DNA of 64,000 nucleotides. It comes from Acheta domesticus (Eukaryota > Arthropoda > Insecta > Orthoptera > Gryllidae). The notes beneath the pieces were generated by a model, which worked only from the letters and a program-made list of their open reading frames with translations, did no database searches and was not told where the DNA came from. The translations under genes and the position numbers were made by a program. Below, in pieces: positions 1 to 11,330 of this stretch. How positions within the stretch are numbered: position 1 is the first letter of the stretch; the number at the start of each line of letters is the position of its first letter. Location: NCBI GenBank assembly GCA_031308135.1, contig JAHLJT010004567.1:36530389-36594388 (forward strand). The letters are read 5' to 3'.

Positions 1-1953
1 GTTCACCTTCCAGATGTTTCTGCACGATTCATTCATTCTATATCTCTCTCCCTAGTGTTTTGTACCTTAGATCTACATTTGGGAATTGTCCTCCTTTCAT
101 TCTCTAAATAAACTCCAACCATTTCTATAGATTCCTTGTATATTTCTCATTATGTTTCTTTTGAGTTTTTTACTTATATTTTTTGTTTCACTGCCAATAC
201 AATCTAGAACAGCCAAAAAGATCCTCATTTGGAACCAAGGAACCTCATTTGAGCTGCTTCCAGTATTTGGTTAACTCTGTTTCAGGATCCACATTTCTGA
301 GCCATTTCATGTAACACTCTTGGCTGACCCAATGAGTATAGGCTAACCCATTGTGAATTCTTGATTTGGTTTCATGAGTCATATGTCTTCCAAAATGACT
401 TTTGATTACTTCTTTTATTCTATTGTAATTCAAAACTCTGTACTGCAGGTCTTGAGAATTTTGTCCAATGTTGTTGTTTAAATACAGAAATATTAATACT
501 GGTTCCATTATTTATTAATGACAATCTTCATTCATTTTCTTAACTCCATTTCCTTGGAAAGTCATTGCTTGGGTTAACTTTCAGAAGATTTTCATGTTAG
601 AAGTATTTTGCTATATCGTTCAATTAATAAGCTACAATTATTAGTTAATTTTTTGACTTTGTCAATATTATTTCATCTGCAAAAGTTTCTTTTCTCAAAA
701 TGCCCATTCGTCTTTCAGTCAGACCATCCGTTTTTTGTGAAGAACGCTTGTGCTAAAACTATTCATAGGATTTTTACCAAATTGAATACTCTCTAATTTT
801 TCTGGACTCTTCTGATGTGAAGTCATGGCTCTGTGACTTCAAAACAAATTCTTTGAATTTTAGTGGTACTTTACATGAAGCCCCTGGGACAGTTTCAAAA
901 TTTTCTCAAAAATGGCTACAAATTTTTTCTTCAAATTCATTGTAAGAATATAATGAAATACATATATAAAGATGGTACAGCTCGAATTTTCACAGTTAGT
1001 CTCGAATTTTCAAAAATTGCCAGTTTGAAATTATCGTGACATCTTACAGTTAAATATTGAGTTTTTTTTTTAATACAAAAATTGTTCTCCACAATCAATT
1101 TTTTAATCAATGCCATGTAATATTTTTGAAAATATTAGTAGTTTTGTGTAATCTTTAGTGAAATCTGAGCAATATTATTTATGATATGAGTGGTACAAGT
1201 GATGTTTTATTTTGGTAGCAAATGTGGCAACACAAAGATGATAAACCAAGTTGTGCAATCCTATGAGCAAAATAAAATCACTTCTACTATGTGTGCACAC
1301 CATATTTTGTGGACAACCTTACTGACTTCTACTTTATTATTCTAGTACACAAATAACTTAATGATACATACAGATAATAGCTGGTTGGGTCACATGAAAA
1401 GAATTTTGTTTTCTTTGTTTTATTCACAGATTTATCTCAACTCTTGAGTATCATCTCACTTTTAGTGCTAGTGCTAGTGCTAAAAATTGGACTTTTAGTC
1501 CACTAGGAATGCCCTGAAAGAACCACTTTTACTAATGGCTGACTAAAAGAAAGTAGTGAAAACAAGATTTTTTCAAAAACAACTCAAAATTATTTCTTTA
1601 AACTTTCTGGATGGATTCACTGAAAAAACACAACATAAACGCCATTATCATGTTTTTTCATATGTTACACAACGTTGTTTTTTTTTATACAGCTCTCAAG
1701 ACATTAGTATCTAGATTACAGGTATTTTTTATACATTACTGCATTTTTGAGTACAAATATGTCAAAAGATTTTTTATGAAGTTTCTCCAAAACAAAACTA
1801 AATTCTAAAAATGAGGTTAAAATTGTGAATTTTCAAAAACATTCCCACAACTTTTTTTTCACAGCTCCAACTTCTTTAATGAAAATTTGCATTTAAAAAC
1901 TAGTTTCACTCTTCTTGAATATTCTTATATGATATTTCAATTCAACTATTAGG
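1..1953. other. AT-rich non-genic DNA
   Basis: I recognise no gene here. The stretch is AT-rich with many short homopolymer runs and only short open frames. The longest is on the minus strand at 245-508 (87 codons) and has a plausible amino-acid mix (motifs such as HETKSRIHNG and WVSQECYMKWL) but matches no family I know. It may be a transposon remnant. The stretch probably lies in a GSS intron, because GSS exon 4 and later exons are not visible in the window. Confidence 0.5.
245..508 (-). pseudogene. Unidentified 87-codon ORF, possible transposon remnant
   Basis: This minus-strand open frame starts with Met and has a protein-like composition, with many charged residues and Trp, rather than the low-complexity look of random AT-rich frames. 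No motif places it in a family. No splice-site pair or neighbour supports a gene, and the DNA on both sides is full of stops. It could be a fragment of a transposon-borne gene or chance. I give it low confidence and no function. Confidence 0.15.
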
Positions 1954-2078
1954 CCCCAATAGGTAGTAGCAGAGAAGAGGGTTGGGAAAAACCGAAAAGG
2001 TAGCCCAGACTAAACAGATTAGGAAACTAACTACTAGCATTATGCCATTCTGTAGCACCACTAGCTTATGAAAGTGTA
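1954..2078. repeat. 125-bp direct repeat, copy 1
   Basis: The segment begins ccccaataggtagtagcag and ends cttatgaaagtgt. It recurs in the same orientation at 2,465-2,588 with only a few differences. The first copy stands in ordinary AT-rich sequence, while the second interrupts a larger repeat, so this looks like a short mobile or duplicated unit. It has no evident terminal inverted repeat and no coding capacity. Confidence 0.8.
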
Positions 2079-2442
2079 ATTCTTCTGCTCTTTGTTAAGA
2101 TAAATAGGATATAGACACGCATAAACAGTATGTATTGCAAGGGTTGGGTGATGAGACACATCCATATTTCAATCCTCTCGACAAATGTTCATTTTTGATG
2201 TAAACTTGACAAATATTTTTAGGTAGTTGGTAGAAGTTATCCCACTCTCTTTTTACTCATTTACTTGGTATATTTTTACCAAGCATGACTGCCAGTCATT
2301 TGGGTCTACAGTTCAATGATCTCACTTTCTATGTTTTTTAACAAGTTTAGAGTTAATCTCATCTATTCCTTCGTTATCCATTTTTGGCTTTTGTAACTTG
2401 AGCATGTTCCTCTATGCCTTCCACTTTTCCAAAAAAAAATTA

Positions 2443-3274
2443 CGTTAGAGCCATCTATAAATTACCCCAATAGGTAGTAGCAGAGAAGAGGGTTGGGAAA
2501 AACTGAAAAGGTAGCTCAGACTAAACAGATTAGGAAAATAACTAGTAGTATTATGTCATTCTGTAGCACCACTAGCTTATGAAAGTGTGCAAATTTGGAG
2601 TATTTTGAATTTCCCCTCTGCTCCCTGTAACGTACCCACAACACATGCTTGAACCCCCTAAATAAATACATTTTGCATATGACATCACCCCTCTTCCATT
2701 AACAAGAAGTAAAAATAAATTGTACAAAAGTAAATAAATTAGTATTAATTTTATTTGTTTTATATTAAAATTCATGAAAATTAAGTCAGATATAATTGGT
2801 GATACTGACTGCACCTAAGAAGAAGATTGGGGGCAATTTTTGAGTGAAGGAAGGACGCATAGACAAGAAAATTTCAGAGAACAAGCTGCGCGCACACCAT
2901 CATGGATGACGCATAAGTGAAAGTCTACTCCACCAATGTAACTGAATTGAATAATTCACTATAGAGCAATTTTGAATATTTTCTTCATAACAGATTCAAT
3001 CAACAGACTGTAGATGAAAACATATTCCCATTTATTGTAACAACTTATACACTATCACTTTTTTATTTATTTACATGAATATTTTTTATGTTAATTTTTT
3101 ATTGTCTTGACTAAAGACCAAAAAAGGAGTTATTTCAGCAAATGTTTGAAAAAAGGGGGAAAAAATCGGCAATATGTACCACTTAACTAACACCCCTACA
3201 TAACACAACATAAAACGTAAAGCTGCCTCAAACCTCCTCGTCTTCAGTGTTACGTAATTTATGGACGCCCTTTA
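2443..3274. mobile_element. Degenerate MITE-like element, interrupted by a 124-bp repeat
   Basis: This is an older relative of the element at 48,762-49,333. The right end carries a recognisable terminal motif (tacgtaatttatggacg). The internal blocks match in order: a cttgaacc block, gtgaaggaaggacgcat, the agattcaat block and the ggagttatttcagcaaatg block. A decayed left terminus (gagccatctataaattac) sits at 2,446-2,464, and the 124-bp direct repeat follows at 2,465-2,588. The internal order then resumes at gcaaatttggag. There is no coding capacity. It is a non-autonomous DNA transposon remnant by structure. Confidence 0.6.
2465..2588. repeat. 125-bp direct repeat, copy 2 (nested in MITE-like element)
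   Basis: It is nearly identical to 1,954-2,078, about 510 bp away in the same orientation. It sits immediately after the decayed terminal motif of the MITE-like element and before that element's internal sequence, so it appears to have entered the element, or recombined with it, after insertion. Confidence 0.8.
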
Positions 3275-4099
3275 CCAACCTTCAAAACTTGCAGATTAAA
3301 TTTTTGGTCTTTTAAAATTGTTATGTAATTATTTTAAAAATATTTTTGTTTAATTTGTGTACACTGTGTAAATTAATTGGGTTTATGCATACAAAAAATT
3401 TAACTTTTTGTGACACACAAAATATATTTTCTAAATTCAAATTTAAGAGTCAAATGTGTGTTAATACAGAGTTTAGGCATTACTTTGGTTAAAGAGAAAA
3501 CCGCTGAAAAAAAATTAAATTATTACAATCACACTTTATTATTTTTGACAAAGCCCACAAAAAAAACTTTGACAGCAAGAACTCAATTAGTACAGATTGA
3601 CACTTCAAATTATTCAATTATTATTAGTTACACTTCAAAAGCTTATGGCTTATTGACTTTCTAATGAAAAATGTTTATGAAATTATTTTTAAAAAGTGTA
3701 CTCTTACAAGGAATTACAATGTTTTCATTATATCATTGTAATAAATAATTAAACAATATTCATATACATTACATACATATTATGCATATATTTTATTTGT
3801 ACATTTTGAAACTTAATCACAAAAAGACCATGTATTAACAATCATAAATGATGAGAGGTAACTTCAATATACAAATACATAACTTACAGGGCTTTTAGTT
3901 TGCCTAATGCCTGTCTCCATCTCATTATATACTAACCTGCTATTTTCCTTGGGGGGAGCATTAGGACTTTCATGAATGTATGAGTATGCTCAAGGAATAT
4001 TAAATAATCAAAGTTGTAATTTAAGTTATGGCTTCCACTATATTCATTTTTCTCCACTACTGATATAGGTTAAGAAATGTTTGAGTCTTCAAAACCCAC
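3275..4099 (-). other. GSS intron 3 sequence (visible part)
   Basis: The DNA is AT-rich between the MITE-like remnant and the donor site of GSS coding exon 3. I see no exon, RNA gene or convincing regulatory motif in it. The open frame at 3,410-3,664 on the plus strand is compositionally random. Confidence 0.45.
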
Positions 4100-4175
4100 C
4101 TGAGTTATGCCTTCTGAATACACTGTCTCGTAAATCTTAAATAACTTGTTTGTAAATTCATCAACTTCTATTACA
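4100..4175 (-). CDS. GSS: Glutathione synthetase coding exon 3
   Basis: The acceptor reads tttttatctag before TGTAATAG, and the donor is CTCAG followed by gtgggt. The exon is 76 nt. Its first base completes the Ser codon begun in exon 2, and it ends in phase 0. It encodes VIEVDEFTNKLFKIYETV followed by YSEGITQ. This corresponds to the vertebrate block that continues SSTIKQDDFTARLF, where the Asp-[ED]-Phe-Thr core is conserved in the family. The next exon would begin the long central part and is not in the window. Confidence 0.85.
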
Positions 4176-7100
4176 CTAGATAAAAACAAAGAGAAAAACA
4201 TAGGTCATTTTTCTTTTACAAGCAAATATCCTAAGCTAAAATGAGGAAAAGCAACATATTAATTCATTCTGTACAAATTTTCATCTAAAAATAATTCACA
4301 TCTGTACTATCAGTGGGCATAGCTGCAGTTGGTGAAATCTCCTACTCAATATAAAAATTTATATAACTGTCACCACCCATTTCACCATTTTTGGACACCA
4401 TTACACTTGGAAATTTGTTCTGTAAAGAAATTCAAGTTGTGACCATGCTATTGAGTATGAATGCTATGAGCTATTGAAATTATTTTAATAATTAAATTTC
4501 TTCAAAGAATTGGTCCCCCAACCAAGATTTGAACTTGGGTCTCCTGGTTTACACCCAGTTGCTCTAACCCCTAAGCTATTGACATTTAATTATGATAAAA
4601 AATTGTATTTTAAAATATTTATACATTTTTTATTTAAAAATGAAAATGCATTTATCACAATCAGTTAATTTTATTTAGTATAATAATAATTAGGTAGTTA
4701 TAGGAAATGGGGAAATTTAATATTCAGTAAATAATAAAAATGCATTTCAAATACGGGAGTTATACCTTATATCTTTATCATAACTTCAATTTAGAAAAAG
4801 TTTAAATTAAATTACAGTCTGGAAATTATTGTGAAAAGTAACAAATGTATGTTTTTAATCAAAACTTACAAATAACAAAATTTTAATCCGTCACTTATCA
4901 CACTCAGAACGACCTGCAACCCCCTTCCCCCATAGCTAAGCCACTGCATATTATCTAATACATATAACTAATGTTCTTAATTTATGTTCTTTAAAATAAT
5001 TTATTTTCCCAGTTACGTAACTGACAAATTTTCGAACAAATAAAATACAAAAACCTTTGTTGCAAACTGTTAAAAAACTTGGGAATAGAAATGTCACAAA
5101 AAGAAAGGAGTAAGTGCTGTAAAAATGGAAGAGGAAAGAAAAATGCAGAAATATTTTACTAATTTTAATTGTCTAATTTAGTAACGATTTGATCCCCTTT
5201 ATATAAAGGAGAGTCATTACTCTTTTAAATGATTTGAGGAACATCAAAAAATAATTTATGCTATAAATTGAGAGTCATTGACAGGTGAGTGGAACGTCCA
5301 TGTGTAAAATTTAATAAAACTATATTATAAACTACATTTAAAATTTAGTAATATTATTTTCCCATGGTAAAATATTTTAAAATGAGGTAAGTAGCACAAT
5401 AAAAAAAATAGAGAGCTGCTGTTTCAAGAACACAAAGTTTTAGTTGAAGAACACAAAGTTTGCACAGCCATCCATATTTCTAGGATGAAAGAAGAAAGTT
5501 CCAGGCCTTATACTGACTGGGCCGGGTGAAGGAAATGACTGAAAGCTCTCATAGTGAGGTGGAGGTGAAAAGTGGAGAACATGGTGGTAAGGGTAAGATG
5601 GATGGGGGGGAGGAGGAAGGGAAGGGAAGGGAAAGAACGTAGTGAAACAGAAGGGGAAGAGTAGTTATTAAAACAAAAAGAAAAGGCAGAATCACGGGAG
5701 GAATTTCAAAATTGTTATTGTTTAAATTTAGATAGTAGTACATCATAAATATTGGTAAATTTGTTTCATCTGGAAGGAAATTTAAAAAATTATGGATTTT
5801 TATAATTTAAAGGTCTAAAATCATTCTTTCAAGATAATGTAGCTCTACATAGTAAATCTTTGGACTGTCAAAGCCTATAAAAAGTTGAGAGTAAAAACTA
5901 TGTTGGGTAAGCAAGTTATGTTTGGACAGATCATCAGTGATGTTACAGTTATATTTTAGTCATTCATGTTTCATCTCATCATATACTGCAATTAGTGGCC
6001 TCCACACAATAGTATAGTTCGGTTGTTCTGCCAATGAAACTGGATCCTTTGTGTGTTTACTTAAATTCTCCTGTGTACATATAATATTTCTTAATTCAAT
6101 TCCATGGTTGTTGTTCCAGTACTTATTACTTTATTATTTTTAATATTATGAATACAAGGTAAACTAAAATATACCTATTTTAGTTTACCTGATATAAAAT
6201 ATAACCTTATATACTATACAAGATATACGTATTTTAGTTCCTGAAGAATAATTTTCTTGGGTATTGTTGGGGACATTCAGGTCATCGTTTTGTTGTAATT
6301 TAATCAAAATATTTTTAAATCATGCATTTAACATCTCTCTGAACATTGTCAAGTAACAAATAAAAAAATTGTTATTAAAGTGACAGATAACATCTGTCAG
6401 AAATATCATTTTGTTAGGGACATTGGATTTATAGTTAAATAAAATGCCCACATATATTGGTTTTATATAATCAGTTAGCCTATTTTCAGTTCTTATTATT
6501 GTAATATCTACATATTTTGTTATTTGTTATTTTTCTATGGTAAATTCTATTGAAGAGATTAAAACCTCAAAAAAGGGGGGTTTATTATTTTATCTTCAAA
6601 GATTACAATGTTACTGTCAACAAATCTGTGGTAGCATTTGGCCTGGAATTTAGAGAAGAGAGAATCGTAGTCTCAAAATCCCTCATTTCAATCTCAATGA
6701 TTCAAAAATATAGGAATCTCCTACTGATGTACCTGGTTTTAGAACATAATTTCTGTGGATAAATGAGAAATACAATTATTGAGCATAAATCTAATTGCTA
6801 TTTCTAATTCATCAAGAGGAACTGAGGTCTCTTACATTATAACAGAAAAATTGGTTGTCGAAACATTATAAAACATTAGGGCATCATCACATCTAATGCC
6901 TCCTTTACAGATTCTATTAAATATCATTATAAAACCAATGACTGTCTTAAGGGGATTTAATTTTTACAAGAATCTTTTATTTGAATAAAAGTCATAATTG
7001 TCTAAATGATAATTAGAAATCTGAAATTATGTACAAATGCTTTTATTTTTATTAGCAAAAAAAAGAAAAAGAAACTATGAATTTACATGTGTGGATTTGT

Positions 7101-7287
7101 CAGAATAATAGTAAGTATTCCTCAATACAGACTTCTTAAGTCTTCAGCAAGTTCACACAGTCCATATTTTTAACCACCTTAATACACTACTTTCCACATA
7201 CATGACTGCTGCTTTCATTAATCAAATTCTTAACAACAGATTTGTAATGATAGAACACAATTTATAAAAGTATAATAATTACATTAC
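4176..7287 (-). other. GSS intron 2
   Basis: This is a 3.1-kb AT-rich intron bounded by the donor GTAATG at 7,287 and the acceptor TAG at 4,176. It contains a tRNA-like SINE head at 4,510-4,585 and a G/A-rich patch at 5,560-5,660. The rest shows no recognisable feature. Small open frames, such as 6,550-6,762, are not supported. Confidence 0.6.
4510..4590 (-). mobile_element. tRNA-like pseudogene or SINE head
   Basis: Read on the minus strand, the sequence has an A-box (tagcttaggggttagagc), an anticodon-type stem CTGG/CCAG around a 7-base loop (gtgtaaa, formally anticodon GUA), and a T-arm stem CCAAG/CTTGG around ttcaaat, which serves as a B-box. The putative acceptor stem pairs at only three or four positions and there is no intron. 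It is therefore better read as a decayed tRNA-derived SINE head or tRNA pseudogene than a working tRNA-Tyr. Confidence 0.55.
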
Positions 7288-7471
7288 CTTTTCAGATTTT
7301 CTACTAAAAAGTCATGATCATGAGCAACCTTGTGAACCAATTCATTCAGAACTTCTTGAATGGCTACAGCCTTTTCAAATTCTTTTCGAGGAAACACAGA
7401 TGGTATAAGAACAAATGGTGCAAACTGAAGAGAATCTGGGTTGAAATTTGTTTTGGACCGCATTGCAGCCC
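7288..7471 (-). CDS. GSS: Glutathione synthetase coding exon 2
   Basis: The acceptor is cctttgcag and the donor is CTGAAAAG followed by gtaatg, giving a 184-nt exon. It completes the Gly codon split at the exon 1 boundary and encodes the block GAAMRSKTNFNPDSLQFAPF, then VLIPSVFPRKEFEKAVAIQ and EVLNELVHKVAHDHDFL. The LQFAPF-hydrophobic-P-S-x-FPRKEFE-A pattern is the typical insect GSS N-terminal substrate-domain signature, corresponding to human VSYAPFTLFPSLVP. The exon ends in phase 2. Confidence 0.9.
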
Positions 7472-7550
7472 CTGCAAAGGATTAAAGAAACTGTACAATT
7501 GTCACTGGTCTTTTTTTTTTATTTAGTATATGTAATGTGATGTGGGTTAC

Positions 7551-7650
7551 CATGCATTAAAGCCCAGTCTTTTGCCTTTGGGACTACATCTTCCAAAACT
7601 GAGGCTTCCAATGGAAGAGATATGCAAGGTTCAAAGCGTGGGACAGCCAT
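7551..7650 (-). CDS. GSS: Glutathione synthetase coding exon 1 (start codon)
   Basis: The ATG at 7,650-7,648 lies in the context ttgccATGG, a good initiation context. It opens the frame MAVPRFEPCISLPLEASV followed by LEDVVPKAKDWALMHG. The ISLPLE...L..VV.KAKD.ALMHG pattern is the usual insect GSS N-terminus. The donor is CATG followed by gtaacc, leaving a split Gly codon. Just upstream on the minus strand there is a splice acceptor (tttctttttcag at about 7,664-7,675), so the ATG exon probably begins with about 14 nt of 5' UTR joined to an upstream noncoding exon. Confidence 0.88.
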
Positions 7651-7791
7651 GGCAAGTTAAAAACTGAAAAAGAAACGAAAATTCTGGAAATCATATATCG
7701 CAAGTCATTGTGCTAAGCATTACACATGACTATAACAAATAAAGAAATAGCACTTCCCACCCCAACCTCACCAATAAAGATGCAACTCACG

Positions 7792-7900
7792 AAATAGCTA
7801 TGTCATCTATTTACACACTGTAAACTACTACGTACAATGACATGCCACCACGCCCCTCGTTTCCAGCCGGCGTGTCTGTCCTGAATCTGTGTCTGTATCC
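7792..7900 (-). promoter_or_regulatory. Candidate noncoding first exon and promoter of GSS
   Basis: A consensus donor (tttc before gtgagttgc) occurs on the minus strand near 7,791, about 120 bp upstream of the acceptor that precedes the GSS start codon. This suggests a short noncoding first exon here, with the promoter in the slightly GC-richer sequence around 7,840-7,960. There is no clear TATA box or initiator, so the transcription start cannot be placed. Cap-end sequencing would settle it. Confidence 0.35.
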
Positions 7901-8091
7901 TGCGTCGAAGTGTCATCCACACGTTTCACCCTCTCCTCGCAAACATTAGCCAACATTGACCGAGATATTTCCGTATGTATTATATTAATTTAATGTTAAC
8001 TAGCATCAATACCCACACACAACTCTTCTGGAAATAATGTAATTCTATTTCTATGAACAACACGCGTCAATGAAGTAAGATAATATAGGTA

Positions 8092-8242
8092 TGCTTTTTT
8101 ATTACTGCTTGCATGAGTTATTTCTCTTACAAATTTGAGGATAAAGTTGGCAGCATGCTTGTGATCTATTATATGAAAAGTCTTGATAAGAGTTCATTTA
8201 GACCGTGATAGTGGACAGGTGCATTGCAAGGATAACCCCTTA
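8092..8242 (+). repeat. Outer arm of foldback complex (left)
   Basis: This is about 150 bp and is the inverted counterpart of 11,718-11,868. The shared blocks include gagttatttctcttacaaat, ggataaagttggcagcatgc and ggtgcattgcaaggataacc. Differences are scattered, so the duplication is not recent. Confidence 0.8.
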
Positions 8243-8904
8243 TTGAAAAAATGTTATAATATTTCAACAGATTTATGTCAGGAGACTTCTTGAAAGCAAA
8301 TTAAGATATAGCTCAGCTTTAGTTCTCGTGCGCGATTGGCAATGAGATCACTTGTGAATTTATATATTTCAAACCGCAATTAAATTTAATACATTTAAAT
8401 AAGAATTCAACTTCTTAGATATTAATTAAGAATTAGTAGGCAAGCACTATATCTACAGTTTGTGCCCATGACCAAACACAGAATAGCGAATGAGAAAGAA
8501 AAAAAATTCTGTGACAACATCAAATGGGCTGCGCTCTCGGACACAATCCAGCAACTTGCTCAAAAAACTTTTCTCAGTCGTATGCTAGCTTTTCGGGACT
8601 CGGAAATCAAGGGGCAAGGGTGTAGAGGGGAGGGAGAAACCTCGCCGTCTGCGCATGCGTCATTGCTCGTCGCAATCTCGTGGCAGACGCTAGAAGCATT
8701 TTAGCGTCCAAGCAATCAGAGGCCAGCTTATAACAACGCGCCGAATTCAATCATAGGAAATCACTTTAAAATTAATGCAAACGTGTTTCGCTCAATGTGT
8801 TCCAGTCACTTGGAAAATTATCAATACAATATTTAGGCTTCTTTGATTGATATTTTACGTGGGGATGCTCAGCATCTTAGCGTCCCCTGACGCTACGCCA
8901 CTGG

Positions 8905-9270
8905 TATTATCACGGATGAATAGAATTAATTTAATATATTCGTTTCTCCCTTATGTGTAGCTTCGCATTATTGTAAGGACGCAGACGAATGCTCGCTGAC
9001 GAGCTTTCTATTTACTTCAGGTTGGAAAGGAGTTGTCCAAACACACACAGAAGAATTCAATAGAACAAAATACATAAATTTAATCATCATAAAGCAGACA
9101 CTGTACAATGGCAAAACAAAAATCAAATAACTCTTTAGACTTTGAATGCATACATCCGAATTGCTGATGAAGAACAAAACTTTCCTATACTTTCCGGGAC
9201 TGTTTAGCAGTGGCGTAGCTGGGCGTAGCTACTGTGTCCTGCACTGTGCCACAGAGCACCCACAGTACTT
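8905..9270 (+). repeat. Second arm of foldback complex (left)
   Basis: This 366-bp segment is the inverted counterpart of 11,331-11,684. The shared blocks run in order from the tatcacggatgaatag end, through cctttcc-type and gttgtccaaacacacacaga blocks, to ctgtgccacagagcac. The right arm lacks a few internal bases. Confidence 0.8.
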
Positions 9271-9619
9271 TATCTATGGGAGTATATAGACATAGCATAT
9301 AGCAGAGAGTATATAGAAAAATCGCACTGTAGTGCGATCATGGTGGAAATACTTTCCCACGATGTAATATCGCACTGAATTCAATCATAGAAAATCACTT
9401 TTAAAATATTTTGCTCCCTAAGAGGGAGCATCCCCACGTAAAATAATAATCAAAGAACCCTCAATATTGTATTGATAATCTTCCAGGTGAGTGAAACACA
9501 TTGAGCGAAACACGTTGGTATTAATTTTAAAGTGATTTCCTATGATTGAATTCGGCGCAATGTTAAATCGCACTCATGGTGGAAATTTAATTCCACCATG
9601 ATCGCACTACAGTGCGATT

Positions 9620-9830
9620 TTTCTAACTCTTCCCCTCAAGCTCCTATGGCCACGATGGAATATCACACGGCATTTCGGGTCTTTCTCCTTCGTGCCGCTA
9701 GAAGTCGCATGATCGCAAGCACTGCTTGATAATGTCGCGATCATGCGATATCTGGCGGCACGACTGACAACGTCGCGAAATACCGTGACATATTCCATCG
9801 TGAAGACGGACCTTGAGGGGCAGCGTCTGC
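9620..9830. repeat. Imperfect palindrome of about 200 bp
   Basis: The arms cacgatggaatat and atattccatcgtg face each other around position 9,726, and imperfect pairing extends outward to the cccctcaag/cttgagggg blocks. The inner arms (tttcgggtctttctcc...gccgctagaagtcgcatgatcgc) are related to the palindrome at 11,895-12,127, so both are members of one foldback family. There is no coding capacity. Confidence 0.75.
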
Positions 9831-9942
9831 CGCGAGATTGCGGCGAGCAATAACGCATGTGCAGATGGCGAGGTTCCCCCCTCCCCTCTTCAGCCCTGGG
9901 ATCGGATTCTCGAGTCCCGATAAGCTAGAATACGGCTGAGAA

Positions 9943-11317
9943 CAGGCGCAGATACAAGAGGATGGGTCCCGGGGGTCATGACCCCCTCAAAGAATGATGA
10001 CCTTTCACAATTTTGTCAGTGAAAATTTTGTGAGAAACCCTAACATATCTAAAAATCTATATATATAACTCTAACATATTGTGATATACCAATATATTAT
10101 ATATTTTGACAGTAACATTTGCTGTAAATGGGTTGGGTTAAAAGGGTCGGCAAATGGCAATATACAGCCTTAGCAACGCCGGCGTAGTGGTTGGCAAGGT
10201 CAATAAACTGCATTCAGGCTTTGAATAGGTGGGGGCGCTCGCTAGAAAGACATATAAGATAATTTGGGATTGGTCTAGAAAGGAAAAACTATCGAGGGCG
10301 TGGCTACTTGATTTGGTAAGAAATGGATGGATTGGCTAAGGGAGAATAGACTGTCGAAGTTTGTCGTTTTGTTTATAAAAAAATAAGAATGAAGGATGGA
10401 TACCGAGGCGTTGAGGGCTAAAAACGGAGGAGTAAATGACATTCTGATAGAGGTCGTCGAGTGGTACAGATCGCTCGCGAGTTTAATATTAGGGGAGTGG
10501 GACTTGTAAGTTTGACGTGAGAATCGATAGTTTTCGGACTCTGAAAGTTGATATGCAGCAGTTAAATTCGCTTAGGACTTTGAAAGTTTTTTTATATTGC
10601 GGTTTTGGACTTTAATGTTTTACCACGTAGGTGGGGAGAACTAGGAACTGTGAATATTATGTAAGAACCGGTAGATATTCTAGGCAGTGAGGGCTGGATT
10701 CGTCGGCAGCGTCGCAAGATTAGAAGAGAGAAGCTGGACTAGGGATTATCAGCATTCAAGTCAGAAGATACTGCGGGGCGCCGTCGGTCAAGATCACGTT
10801 TAGGTAAGTACTGCAGTACAAAGGGTTTCTTTTAAACGAGGTCATGACCTAAAGGCAGAATAATTGTTCACAACTCAATAAATTGTTAAATTTCCTTTTG
10901 GAAATGAAAAGATGATTTTCATTTAGTCAATTACAACTAAGTAGTTAGAGATATATATAATTATTTCCTTTCAGATTCCTCGCCATACTGTATAGTTGGC
11001 AGATCAAATAATCGGCTATCTAGGCGATAGCGATTATCCATTACGTAGCCGGACATTAATCCATTCGTTAAGATTAGCTGTGGAAGTATTGGTTTCAAGT
11101 ATCAATTATCGTAACCTGTTCCTGGCGCCCATAGTTTTCTATAAATTCGGAACGGGTCACGAATATAACAGTCCTAAGGCAAATGATGTCAGTTAAAACG
11201 GCACGATCTCGTAATAATTTATGACGAGACAATGTTGGTACACTTCAATATCTAAAAATCCCCATCACCAATCCAATGTTCCCGAAACGTTGTGAATCGT
11301 AGGTCTCCCAGCATCTT
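9943..11317. other. Unassigned core of the foldback complex
   Basis: This is about 1.4 kb between the inner inverted pairs and the right second arm. It holds a 16-bp palindrome (gggggtcatgaccccc near 9,970) and AT-rich sequence. A more GC-rich stretch at 10,130-10,800 ends at a splice-donor-like TTTAGgtaagtactg. The short plus-strand open frame at 10,996-11,196 matches nothing I recognise. It may be cargo of a large non-autonomous element or captured host DNA. Confidence 0.4.
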
Positions 11318-11330
11318 AGCGTCCCCTGAC

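Larger units (their letters stand above)
4100..7650 (-). other. GSS: Glutathione synthetase gene, 5' portion (three coding exons)
   Basis: This locus entry joins the coding exons at 7,551-7,650, 7,288-7,471 and 4,100-4,175 on the minus strand. Spliced, they give 360 nt (120 codons) in one open frame with canonical GT-AG junctions. The product matches the N-terminus of eukaryotic glutathione synthetase, the ATP-grasp enzyme that joins gamma-glutamylcysteine to glycine in the cytosol to make glutathione. The whole enzyme is usually about 470-480 residues, so roughly three quarters, including the ATP-grasp catalytic part, lies left of the window. GSS and GSE1 are transcribed in the same direction and are separated by about 17 kb of repeats. 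Confidence 0.88.

Noticed and set aside
4510..4590. Functional tRNA-Tyr gene
   Set aside because: The acceptor stem pairs poorly, and animal tRNA-Tyr genes usually carry an intron, which is absent here. A decayed SINE head or pseudogene fits better.
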